DNA of 51,865 bases from Clostridia bacterium. GTDB taxonomy: Bacteria; Bacillota; Clostridia; Oscillospirales; CAG-272. The stretch is from contig JAFTLQ010000022.1 of the NCBI GenBank assembly GCA_017455905.1, forward strand, positions 1 through 51,865, written 5' to 3'. The notes beneath the pieces are model-generated. The model searched no databases, was not told where the DNA came from, and saw nothing but the letters and a program-made list of their open reading frames with translations. A program made the translations under genes and the position numbers. Below are positions 6,857-14,159 of the stretch, in pieces (positions within the stretch are counted from its first letter, which is position 1; the number at the start of each line of letters is the position of its first letter).

Positions 6857-8273
6857 AAGTATTCCCGAAAAGAATCAGACGCCGAGCGCACAGAAAGGCG
6901 TGCTTGATTACTGTATGCAGCCGTCAAAAACGCTGGATGAGGACGAACAGCTCGCCTATATTTCAGGATATAACTGTGTCCCGGAGCTGGCGAACGAATC
7001 CTTCCTTGCCACGCAAAAAATATACGGTCACGAGCCGGATGGCGTGAGGTTTTATCATTTCGTTCAGTCCTTCAAAATAGGAGAGGACATCTCACCGCAA
7101 GAGGCAAATGAAATTGGAATGGAGCTCGTCCGAGGCTTTGAAAAATTCAAAAACCATGAGGCAATCGTCGCCACTCATATAGACAAAGACCACCTCCACA
7201 ATCATATTGTCGTATGCGCTTATGACTTCGAAAGTGGTTTGAAATTGCATTATAATAAATATTTTCTCGGCGACCTTCGTCACAAAAGCGATGAGATATG
7301 TCAGGCACATGGGCTCAAGGTTCTGCAAAAATATAACCCAAACGTGAAATCTCAACGCCTCGGCCCCAAGGAATATCGAGCCGCTTTGAACGGCAACAGC
7401 TGGAAGATGGCTCTGCGAGTGGCAATTGATTTTTGTATGACGAGGGCAAAAAATAAGGATGAGTTTCAGCGCGAGATGAAGAAGCTCGGCTACGATATGG
7501 TGTGGACACCGGAGAGAAAATATATCACGTACATCTGCCCGACTCAAAACGGCAAAGAATGCAGAGTCCGTGATATAAAACTAAACGATGAAAAATATCT
7601 AAAGGAGAATATGGAACATGAATTCAGGATCAGGTCAGAGTTATTTGGACAAGCTCAAGGCTCGGAATATTCCTCCGGCACTTCAAGAAGCGATGGAAGA
7701 AACAACGCCGGAACAGGAGATTCCGATGGTGCAGATCAGCGCAGAGGAATGGATGCGGCTAACGGAAACAGTGCATCGAATGGAGGCTCTGTCAGCGGAG
7801 CTGTCGGTACAGAGGGAGGCTCTTTCGAGCGAGGCGAGCAGATATACCGAGAGGATGATGAAGGCAGCAGAGGCGCAGAAAGAGGCAACGGAGAAGGCTC
7901 TGCACAAGATTACGAGAGAAGCTACCGAACAGGTTGGGAAAGCGAGCGCGAGAGCTTCAGAAGTTATCGACAGAAGAATTCGTCGGGACGAGGCACTGTG
8001 GTGGCTCCGACTCGCTCTCACGGCAGTTCCGATGCTGTTAGTACTGCTCTTATGGGTGCGCGTGGGATTGGGAATGTGACCGATCTATTTGAGGACGGCG
8101 AGGAATCCGAGGAAGAAAAGCGTGAGCGAGAAGCGAGAAACGCAGGTACTGCTGTCGGAGTTATCGCCGGAACCATAACGGGGGTAGCCATCGGTCTTCA
8201 CAAAAACCACGAGCCAAATATAGAGAATAATGATGACGGGGACGAGGATCCACAGATGGAGATGACTATGTGA
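6843..8273 (+). CDS. mobA: MobP-type HUH relaxase (mobilization nuclease)
   Basis: A 476-residue relaxase that would nick the element's transfer strand at oriT and stay covalently attached. The HUH site is unmistakable: THIDKDHLHNHIVV at residues 111-124 (H112, H117, H119, H121), and the likely catalytic Tyr is Y23 in VLDYCM. The nuclease domain ends near residue 260. The C-terminal ~200 residues are Gly/Ser/Asp/Arg-rich low complexity, then a hydrophobic Gly-rich segment (TAVGVIAGTITGVAIGL) and an acidic end. That tail overlaps another gene in a different frame, which may explain its odd composition. The start at 6843 follows GGAGGTG. No coupling protein or type IV secretion genes are seen, so transfer would depend on a helper. 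Confidence 0.9.
   Translation: MAVIESIPEKNQTPSAQKGVLDYCMQPSKTLDEDEQLAYISGYNCVPELANESFLATQKIYGHEPDGVRFYHFVQSFKIGEDISPQEANEIGMELVRGFEKFKNHEAIVATHIDKDHLHNHIVVCAYDFESGLKLHYNKYFLGDLRHKSDEICQAHGLKVLQKYNPNVKSQRLGPKEYRAALNGNSWKMALRVAIDFCMTRAKNKDEFQREMKKLGYDMVWTPERKYITYICPTQNGKECRVRDIKLNDEKYLKENMEHEFRIRSELFGQAQGSEYSSGTSRSDGRNNAGTGDSDGADQRRGMDAANGNSASNGGSVSGAVGTEGGSFERGEQIYREDDEGSRGAERGNGEGSAQDYERSYRTGWESERESFRSYRQKNSSGRGTVVAPTRSHGSSDAVSTALMGARGIGNVTDLFEDGEESEEEKREREARNAGTAVGVIAGTITGVAIGLHKNHEPNIENNDDGDEDPQMEMTM
7618..8079 (+). CDS. Coiled-coil, single-TM mobilization protein nested in the relaxase gene
   Basis: A 153-residue frame lies wholly inside the relaxase gene, read in another frame. It has its own ribosome site, AAAGGAG at 7601-7607, ten bases before ATG. 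The product is coherent: a short soluble start (SYLDKLKARNIPPALQEAMEE), a long charged heptad-like helix (about residues 45-120), then WWLRLALTAVPMLLVLLLWV, a clean C-terminal membrane segment. By contrast, the relaxase frame over the same bases is low-complexity. Nested mobilization genes with a helix plus membrane anchor are known from ColE1-type systems (mbeB/mbeD inside mbeA) and RSF1010. Function here is inferred: relaxosome stabilisation or membrane docking. Confidence 0.7.
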   Translation: MNSGSGQSYLDKLKARNIPPALQEAMEETTPEQEIPMVQISAEEWMRLTETVHRMEALSAELSVQREALSSEASRYTERMMKAAEAQKEATEKALHKITREATEQVGKASARASEVIDRRIRRDEALWWLRLALTAVPMLLVLLLWVRVGLGM

Positions 8274-8542
8274 TTTGCATTTTCTTCCTCCGACTTGTCA
8301 ATAATGAAAGGGGTGATGTAGGGGTCTTGCTTACATAGCCTTCGGGCTAAACATACAAGGCGATACCTAACAGACGGTCACGAGGCACAGATAAACATAG
8401 CCTCGGGCTCGGGTAAATTTTGCCTTAAAGGGAGGAATTATTTGACTTTATTCTTTCTGCATTCAGCAAGACCGCAGAGAAAAACGACGGGCGCGTTCAC
8501 GCAAAAAAATAACAAAAAGAATATTTGAATGGGGTGAGTCAT
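8274..8542. other. Intergenic region with two small related hairpins
   Basis: No gene is seen. Two related motifs appear: ACATAGCC-TTCG-GGCT (8333-8348, a 4-bp stem closed by a UUCG-like loop) and ACATAGCC-TCG-GGCT (8395-8409). They may be RNA structures upstream of the small gene at 8543; the stems are short and this could be chance. Confidence 0.3.
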
Positions 8543-8809
8543 ATGGAGATGAACGTTCATCACGACGCAAAAACTGTTGACATATGGCTCACTCGAAGCG
8601 AAGCGCGGGATGAGAATTTCCGCAAATCGCTTGAGCCGTACTATCAACAGTTTAAAGAGAAGAAATATTTTGTGTCGGTATTTGAATCGGGCGAGCGAGA
8701 TCTGTTCTCGGACACTGTCCTGCTTCTTCGACACAATTTAGAGCTTCAGATCAAAGCCGAGCTTGCAGCCGAACAGGCACAGGCTCAAACCGTGGGGCAG
8801 AAGGCGTGA
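8543..8809 (+). CDS. Small conserved hypothetical protein next to recombinase
   Basis: An 88-residue soluble protein (EMNVHHDAKTVDIWLTRSE, YYQQFKEKKYFVSVFESGERDL, LLLRHNLELQIKAE) ending in an Ala/Gln-rich helix. I know similar short frames only as hypothetical proteins beside recombinases in Clostridia elements. ATG 8543 is chosen because GGGGTG precedes it by six bases; TTG 8525 is in frame but poorly placed. Its stop codon lies in the loop of the following hairpin. Confidence 0.7.
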   Translation: MEMNVHHDAKTVDIWLTRSEARDENFRKSLEPYYQQFKEKKYFVSVFESGERDLFSDTVLLLRHNLELQIKAELAAEQAQAQTVGQKA

Positions 8810-8821
8810 AGCCTTCTGCCC
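8795..8821 (+). terminator. Hairpin overlapping the stop codon
   Basis: A perfect 11-bp stem (GGGCAGAAGGC, GCCTTCTGCCC) with a GTGAA loop that contains the TGA stop. The following bases (TTAATGG) are not a T-tract, so it may instead protect mRNA ends or insulate the recombinase promoter 40 bases downstream. Confidence 0.5.
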
Positions 8822-8863
8822 TTAATGGAAATGATAACAATTTATGTCTTTACAAAAATGACA

Positions 8864-8892
8864 TTGACGCCGTCGGGATTTTGTGGTACAAT
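8864..8892 (+). promoter_or_regulatory. Promoter of the serine recombinase
   Basis: TTGACG (8864-8869), 17-bp spacer, TACAAT (8887-8892), 34 bases before the recombinase ATG. The -10 box runs straight into CAATGTTATCAG, a 12-mer that recurs at 10663-10674 beside the attachment junction. Confidence 0.7.
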
Positions 8893-8926
8893 GTTATCAG
8901 CAATCAAGAAAGGAGATAGTATCAAT

Positions 8927-11143
8927 ATGGTTGAAACATTTAAGATTGCCGCCTATACAAGAATTTCGGTAGACCTTGAGCTTGACCGTGATAACACAAG
9001 TATCGAGAACCAAAAAGCGATCATAGGCGAATACTGCCGTCTGCATTTCCCGACCAGCACGGTGGATTATTTCGAAGACCGCGACAAATCCGGTTACACC
9101 TTCGAGCAACGCCCCGATTATATGCGGATGCGCGAAATGCTGATAAACCATGAATACGATATACTTATCGTCAAAGACCTTAGCCGTTTCTCACGAAGAA
9201 CGGGTAAAGGACTTGCGGAATTCGAGGAGCTCTCGGAGCATGATATCCGCATCATCGCCATCGGTGACGCCGTGGATTACTATCAGGATCACATTGACGA
9301 TTGGATGAAGATAAAGCTCTACTTCTTCGTCAACGAGATGCCCGTAACAGACACGAGTAGAAAGGTACTTGACGTTATCGCCTCCCGTCAATCCAAGGGA
9401 GAGTGGATATGCTCCGTGCCGTTTGGCTACGTGATAACCAACTCAAAGAAAATGCTGTTCGAGGTGGACGAGCCGTCTGCCGAGGTCGTCAGAAAGATAT
9501 TCGCGCTCTATATCGACGGATGGGGCTACAAAAGAATTGCAAACCATCTGACCGACGAGCATATCCCAACGCCCCGTATGCGAGAAAAGGCACGCAAGGA
9601 AGCGCAGGGCGATGACTACAAGGGCAAGGTGAAGGAAGCGTGGAGCGTCGTCACCATCTCGGAAATACTCTGCAACGACTTCTATATCGGAACGCTCCGA
9701 CAGCACAAATACAAGCGCAAAAAGATAAACGGTCAGGACGTGGAACTCGATCCTACACAGCACATCGTATTCGAGAACAACCACGAGCCGATCATCGATT
9801 ACCGAACCTTCGCCATCGCACAGGAGCTTCTGAAGCAGCGAAGCACCACCCACTACCGTGGACAGAAGAAATACGAGAACAACTACTCTGGATACCTTTT
9901 CTGCGGTGACTGCGGTTCGCCCATGTTCTCGCGAAGCCGTCCCGACCTTGCCGATGCCTACATCTGCGGCACCTACCACGCAAGAGGAAAAGCGGGTTGC
10001 ACCACGCACCACATCAGAGTGGACGTTCTTGACCGAGAACTGAAGCGATACGTGGAAAGACTCTGTCAAACCTCGGAGAATATGCTGAAGCGCCTCGAAG
10101 CAGAGATCAGCTTCGAGCCGAGTGCTATCCAAGACAGCACCAATGCAGCCGTGGAGCTTGCCGCCCTCATCGAACAGGAGAAGGAGGCTCTCAAGATTCT
10201 AATGCGTCAAAAGACTCGCGACCTCGCCCGTGCCAAGGGCAACGAGGACGTGATCATGGAGATGTACGATGGGCTCATCGAAGAAGCCGCCAACCGAATC
10301 CACGGACTCGAAAACCAGATCGCTATGACGGCAGATACGAGAAACACCATCATCCGTGCCAACCGACACGCCAAGGCGGTGCTGGATATCTTCCACGATA
10401 TACTGACCAAGGATAAGCTTGACAAGCGCGATATCAGTCTGATCGTTGACCGAATCATCGTCTACGAAAACCGCATCGACATCAAGCTGAGAAATGACGT
10501 CGACGCGCTCCTTCGATGCGAGGACACGCACGATGTGCCGCCCATGGAGGGGCAATCCGCAAATTTTAACGAGGACACTAAAAATATCGAAAGCGTCGCA
10601 GAAAAATACAAATCTGTGGCAGTACAATCAGCAAAAAACCAAAATGATAAGGTTTTTAGTGTCAATGTTATCAGTGGCGGAGACCCGCTCGAAATATACA
10701 CCGACCGCGAAGGAGAGGTTATTTTCAAAAAATACTCACCCATTGGCGAGCTGCAGACCTTTGCCGCCGAATATGCCGAGACCCTGCATAAGACCTCCGG
10801 CATGGCCATTTTCGTATGCGACAGGGACGCTATGATCGCCGTCAGCGGCGCTTCCAAGCGCGAGTATATGGAACGTAAGATATCCGCAGGCCTCGAAGCC
10901 ATTCTCGAATCTCGTACGATCTACGTGCATGAATCCGGCAAGGAGCAGCTGTCCGTCATCGAGGACGGCGGAACACATTTTATCAGCTCCGCTATGCCGA
11001 TCCTCGCGGAAGGCGATATCATCGGCGGTGTTGTGGCCGCATGGCCGTACGGCGAGCCCGACAAGGAAAAGATCCCATTGCAGGTGGAAGCCAAGCTCAT
11101 ACAAACCGCCGGTATTTTTCTCGGGAAACAGATGGAAAGTTAA
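8927..11143 (+). CDS. Large serine recombinase fused in frame to SpoVT C-terminal part
   Basis: 738 residues, start at 8927 after AAAGGAGATAG. Residues 1-~150 are the resolvase catalytic domain (YTRIS, Ser14 nucleophile; SRFSR helix). Residues ~165-290 are the Recombinase domain, ~320-365 a zinc ribbon (FCGDCG, YICG, GCTTH), and ~370-490 a coiled coil, followed by a DUF4368-like region (RDISLIVDRIIVYENRIDIKL). From residue 585 the sequence changes without a break to GGDPLEIYTDREGEV, KKYSPIGEL and a GAF-like domain ending FLGKQMES, matching SpoVT from about its residue 31 to its end. So the element's right end is fused to the host gene, which supplies the stop codon. The recombinase catalyses integration and excision; whether the GAF tail alters it is unknown. 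Confidence 0.92.
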   Translation: MVETFKIAAYTRISVDLELDRDNTSIENQKAIIGEYCRLHFPTSTVDYFEDRDKSGYTFEQRPDYMRMREMLINHEYDILIVKDLSRFSRRTGKGLAEFEELSEHDIRIIAIGDAVDYYQDHIDDWMKIKLYFFVNEMPVTDTSRKVLDVIASRQSKGEWICSVPFGYVITNSKKMLFEVDEPSAEVVRKIFALYIDGWGYKRIANHLTDEHIPTPRMREKARKEAQGDDYKGKVKEAWSVVTISEILCNDFYIGTLRQHKYKRKKINGQDVELDPTQHIVFENNHEPIIDYRTFAIAQELLKQRSTTHYRGQKKYENNYSGYLFCGDCGSPMFSRSRPDLADAYICGTYHARGKAGCTTHHIRVDVLDRELKRYVERLCQTSENMLKRLEAEISFEPSAIQDSTNAAVELAALIEQEKEALKILMRQKTRDLARAKGNEDVIMEMYDGLIEEAANRIHGLENQIAMTADTRNTIIRANRHAKAVLDIFHDILTKDKLDKRDISLIVDRIIVYENRIDIKLRNDVDALLRCEDTHDVPPMEGQSANFNEDTKNIESVAEKYKSVAVQSAKNQNDKVFSVNVISGGDPLEIYTDREGEVIFKKYSPIGELQTFAAEYAETLHKTSGMAIFVCDRDAMIAVSGASKREYMERKISAGLEAILESRTIYVHESGKEQLSVIEDGGTHFISSAMPILAEGDIIGGVVAAWPYGEPDKEKIPLQVEAKLIQTAGIFLGKQMES
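10663..10682 (+). other. Right attachment junction (attR) candidate
   Basis: Between AATGTTATCAG (element side) and GACCCGCTCGAA (SpoVT residues DPLE) the coding sequence switches from recombinase to SpoVT. The crossover core is most likely within GTGGCGGAGACC, since the SpoVT family normally reads R-E-G-D-P here and only G-D-P is present. An AAAAACC/GGTTTTT inverted repeat (10634-10640, 10651-10657) lies just inside and could be part of the recombinase binding site. The left partner is outside the window. Confidence 0.7.
10679..11143 (+). pseudogene. spoVT: spoVT 3' fragment, interrupted by the mobile element
   Basis: About 153 codons of stage V sporulation protein T. The second half of the AbrB-type swapped-hairpin domain (GDPLEIYTDREGEVIFKKYSPIGEL) is followed by the complete GAF-like domain and the typical end AGIFLGKQME. 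The first ~30 codons, holding the conserved IDDLGRVVIPKEIRR-type segment, are missing here and were displaced to the other side of the element. SpoVT is a forespore regulator acting with SigG. Without excision the host cannot make normal SpoVT. Confidence 0.88.
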
Positions 11144-11148
11144 AAAAT

Positions 11149-11200
11149 CCGCGTGCTATCCCCACAAGGACGGAGATAGCACGCGGAACTTTATTTTTTG
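11149..11200. terminator. Strong terminator after spoVT, shared by convergent gene
   Basis: A 12-bp perfect GC-rich stem (CCGCGTGCTATC 11149-11160, GATAGCACGCGG 11175-11186) is followed by AACTTTATTTTTTG. This is the native spoVT terminator; on the minus strand an A/T-rich tail (GGATTTTTTAAC) also allows termination of the convergent lipoprotein gene. Confidence 0.85.
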
Positions 11201-11202
11201 AT

Positions 11203-12900
11203 TTATTCAGCAGGGACCGGATCGGCTTCCGGTTTTTCAAGGGGCACGACAATGGCAATCGCATCCTTATTCTGCTTCTCGCCATATTCGGCTGCTTCCT
11301 TTGTATACGCAAGCTCCTCGCAATAATAAGATATAAACAAGTCACCGGTATACAAGGGATTCATGCGATAGTCATCACCGTACAGAGTTACATGACCGTC
11401 GGTGAGATTGAAGTTTATGTTTTCTACACCGTACAGAAGAAGGTTGTGCAGATATACATCCGTATTGAACGCATAGATGATCTCCATGACGCGATCTGCG
11501 GATACGTCCTCATGCTGAACAACGGCAAATGCCGACGTAAAGGCCTCCTCGGCATCAACAACAGGTGCCTCAACGACGTTGCACACCCAACCGGCAGCCT
11601 CGATAGCCGCCTTATCCTCGTACATAGCACCGGAAAGCAATACGGCATCGTAGGCTTCATATGCGCTCATGTCGATGGTGTCTTCCTTGATCGCCTCAAG
11701 GTACGTACTGCAATTGTTTTTATAGTCAAAGAGCAGCTCGAGCTCTTCCGCAGTAAACAGATCGTCCTTACCGAGAACGCGCGAGGCACTGTCAACGGTC
11801 GTTCGAACTTCGAGATACCAAGCGATCAAATCCGCCGCAACGGGATAGGGCTTAAGGGGCGGATCGGCGGGATTTTCAGGATCCTCTACACCGTAGTTGA
11901 AGTGATACTTCGAATACACTTCTTTGGCTTTTCCAAGGAGCTTGGTGAGCTGGTCACGGGCCTCGATCGTAATCGGATCGTTTGAGTTACCGTATTCGGT
12001 TCGCTTGGTCAGCATATCCGCAATCGCCGTGTCGAACGAATCCTGCACCAGCGCCAGCTGTTCTTCTGTAAGAAGCTCTATGAAAGAAGCGATAGAGTCA
12101 ATTCCGTTGTTCAGGTTTTGATCAATCAAATAGGAATTAAGGAATTTATCAACAACAAGCTCCTGGAATACGGTCTTCTGTGCGGCCGCAAGTGCGTCAG
12201 CATCCTTGTCGGCAACCATATCACGAAGAATAAGGCTACGAACCAAACGAGCAACGCCCTCCTCGCTGTTCGCCATGTCCAGCGAAAATACGTAAGGGTA
12301 CTCCTCAATAGAGGATAGCGGATACATCATTTCGTGATGCACGCTCTGCTTGTTGATGCACAGATACGTATATGTACCGAGAACGCGGTTATTCGGGACG
12401 GCGTAATAGACGTCCTGCGTTGCACCGGTCTCTTCATCCTGTATGTAGGCGTACTTCGACGCTTCAAGAAGCGCCTCGGCAATATCGACGTTCAAGGAAC
12501 CGTATTTCTCGGAGCTGAAGAATTCCGTAAGATCCGCCACCTTTTCCTCCGCAACCAGCGTATCCATCATGGCCTTGCTGGTAACAAGGATAAGATCGGC
12601 CGTGTCAAGATTCTCCATTACGGTCGTTTCGTAATCGGAGGACGCGACATAGTTGATATTCAGCTTCGTTTTAAATTTATCCTCCGTGTAGATGTTGATC
12701 TGACGGGTAACAGCATCCCGTGCACTCTGCGTCGACAGATCGCAAATGATATACACATCAAGGGTGATCTCGTCAACGACCTCGGGCACGTAATCATATT
12801 GGTTTCTATGATCCAGGATCTGGTCTCGCAGGTCTTCGTTACAGCCGATCAGGCAGAACGCCATAACGAGAACAAGGAGCAACGCGATTATTCGTTTCAT
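11203..12900 (-). CDS. Extracellular solute-binding-protein-like lipoprotein
   Basis: A 565-residue secreted lipoprotein. Its signal peptide MKRIIALLLVLVMAFCLIG ends in a lipobox with Cys20. The mature part has the start of a type-1 periplasmic binding fold (EITLDVYIICDLST, TEDKFKTKLNINYVASSDYETTVMENL, ADLILVTSKAMMDTL) as in family-1 sugar or polyamine binding proteins, but is longer than usual, with an acidic all-helical middle. No permease or ATPase genes are adjacent, so it is an orphan binding protein or a surface lipoprotein of another role. ATG 12900 is chosen for the CGGAGG before it. The gene stands alone between two terminators. Confidence 0.75.
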   Translation of the reverse strand: MKRIIALLLVLVMAFCLIGCNEDLRDQILDHRNQYDYVPEVVDEITLDVYIICDLSTQSARDAVTRQINIYTEDKFKTKLNINYVASSDYETTVMENLDTADLILVTSKAMMDTLVAEEKVADLTEFFSSEKYGSLNVDIAEALLEASKYAYIQDEETGATQDVYYAVPNNRVLGTYTYLCINKQSVHHEMMYPLSSIEEYPYVFSLDMANSEEGVARLVRSLILRDMVADKDADALAAAQKTVFQELVVDKFLNSYLIDQNLNNGIDSIASFIELLTEEQLALVQDSFDTAIADMLTKRTEYGNSNDPITIEARDQLTKLLGKAKEVYSKYHFNYGVEDPENPADPPLKPYPVAADLIAWYLEVRTTVDSASRVLGKDDLFTAEELELLFDYKNNCSTYLEAIKEDTIDMSAYEAYDAVLLSGAMYEDKAAIEAAGWVCNVVEAPVVDAEEAFTSAFAVVQHEDVSADRVMEIIYAFNTDVYLHNLLLYGVENINFNLTDGHVTLYGDDYRMNPLYTGDLFISYYCEELAYTKEAAEYGEKQNKDAIAIVVPLEKPEADPVPAE

Positions 12901-12934
12901 TGAAAGCCTCCGATAGGACATTTATTCTTTGTTT

Positions 12935-12963
12935 ATTTTACTATATAAATTTATAAAAGTCAA
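12935..12963 (-). promoter_or_regulatory. Promoter of the lipoprotein gene
   Basis: Minus strand: -35 TTGACT (complement of 12958-12963), 17-bp spacer, -10 TAAAAT (complement of 12935-12940), about 35 bases before the ATG. Confidence 0.65.
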
Positions 12964-13009
12964 GTAATTTTTTCTGCAATCCCTGTGATCCAAGCATTTT
13001 ATAGCACCT

Positions 13010-13039
13010 TGCACAAAACGATAAAAAGGTTTTTGTGCA
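13010..13039 (-). terminator. Weak terminator downstream of rpoD
   Basis: Inverted repeat TGCACAAAA (13010-13018) / TTTTGTGCA (13031-13039). On the minus strand the stem follows the rpoD stop by only eight bases, but the T-run lies inside the hairpin rather than after it, so efficiency is doubtful. Confidence 0.4.
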
Positions 13040-13046
13040 TCCTGCT

Positions 13047-14114
13047 TTAGTTAGCGAGGTAATCCTTGAGTGTCTTGGAGCGCGAGGGATGACGAAGCTT
13101 GCGAAGCGCCTTGGCTTCGATCTGACGAATGCGTTCACGAGTGATCTGGAACTGCTTTCCGACCTCCTCGAGCGTGCGCGGACGGCCGTCCTCAAGTCCG
13201 AAACGGAGCTTGATGACCTGCTCCTCTCTCGGAGTCAGTGTGCGAAGGATGTTACACAGCTGCTCCCGCAGAAGCGAATACGACGCGCTGTCCGAGGGCG
13301 CGGGAGAATCATTATCCTCCACGAAATCGCCGAGATGGCTGTCCTCTTCCTCACCGATCGGAGTTTCAAGCGACACGGGATCCTGCGCGATCTTCATGAT
13401 CTCGCGCACGCGCTCCGCCGTCATGCCGAGCTTTTCGGCGATCTCGTCGGTGGTAGGCTCGCGACCGAGATCCTGCAGGAGCTGACGCGCCGTGCGGGAT
13501 ACCTTATGGATGGTTTCGACCATATGTACGGGGATACGGATGGTACGCGCCTGATCGGCGATCGCGCGAGAGATCGCCTGACGGATCCACCATGTAGCAT
13601 ACGTAGAGAATTTGTAGCCCTTGCTGTGGTCAAACTTCTCAACGGCCTTGATCAGACCGAGGTTACCCTCCTGAATGAGATCAAGGAAGTACATACCCTT
13701 ACCGACATGACGCTTGGCAATGCTGACGACCAGACGCAGGTTGGCGGTGATCAGCTCGTCCTTCGCCTGCTGATTACCGAGAACGATCTGCTCGGCGAGG
13801 TAGGTCTCCTGCTCGGGTGTCAGAAGCGGGATCTTACCGATCTCCTTCAAATACATACGGACAGGGTCATCGATAGCGAGACCTTCCTGGCTCAGCATCT
13901 TTTCCATCTTCTCGGCGCTCTCAAACACCTCGACGTCCGATTCAAGCTCCTTGAGCGATTCGCTATCCAGCTCGTCCGGAGAGGTGGAATCGATATCCGA
14001 CTGAGAAATATCGTAATCGATATCCTCCAGCGCCTTCATAATATCCGAATTTCCAATGCCACTTTCCGTTTTTGAATCCACAAATTCATTAACGTTGATT
14101 CTTTCCGTGCTCAT
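13047..14114 (-). CDS. rpoD: RNA polymerase primary sigma factor (SigA/RpoD)
   Basis: A 355-residue housekeeping sigma factor. A short region 1 precedes region 1.2 ([20 protein letters not shown]). Region 2 carries [27 protein letters not shown] and the -10 recognition/melting stretch [18 protein letters not shown]. Region 3 has HMVETIHKV, and region 4 reads [26 protein letters not shown] and ends in the -35 helix [18 protein letters not shown]. It recognises the TTGACA/TATAAT promoters seen all over this window. AAGGAGA precedes ATG 14114. It lies 45 bases after dnaG, the conserved Firmicute dnaG-rpoD operon. Confidence 0.97.
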   Translation of the reverse strand: MSTERINVNEFVDSKTESGIGNSDIMKALEDIDYDISQSDIDSTSPDELDSESLKELESDVEVFESAEKMEKMLSQEGLAIDDPVRMYLKEIGKIPLLTPEQETYLAEQIVLGNQQAKDELITANLRLVVSIAKRHVGKGMYFLDLIQEGNLGLIKAVEKFDHSKGYKFSTYATWWIRQAISRAIADQARTIRIPVHMVETIHKVSRTARQLLQDLGREPTTDEIAEKLGMTAERVREIMKIAQDPVSLETPIGEEEDSHLGDFVEDNDSPAPSDSASYSLLREQLCNILRTLTPREEQVIKLRFGLEDGRPRTLEEVGKQFQITRERIRQIEAKALRKLRHPSRSKTLKDYLAN

Positions 14115-14159
14115 ATGTCATTCTCCTTAAAATATAATACGCATAAAACATGAAATGTA

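Noticed and set aside
1-8900. Type IV secretion or coupling-protein genes that would make this a self-transmissible element.
   Set aside because: None are visible; with only MobC and relaxase it is classed as mobilizable, not conjugative, within the limits of the window.
11041-11985. A 314-codon plus-strand frame overlapping the end of spoVT and the lipoprotein gene.
   Set aside because: It crosses a strong terminator and runs antisense to a lipoprotein with a clear signal peptide.
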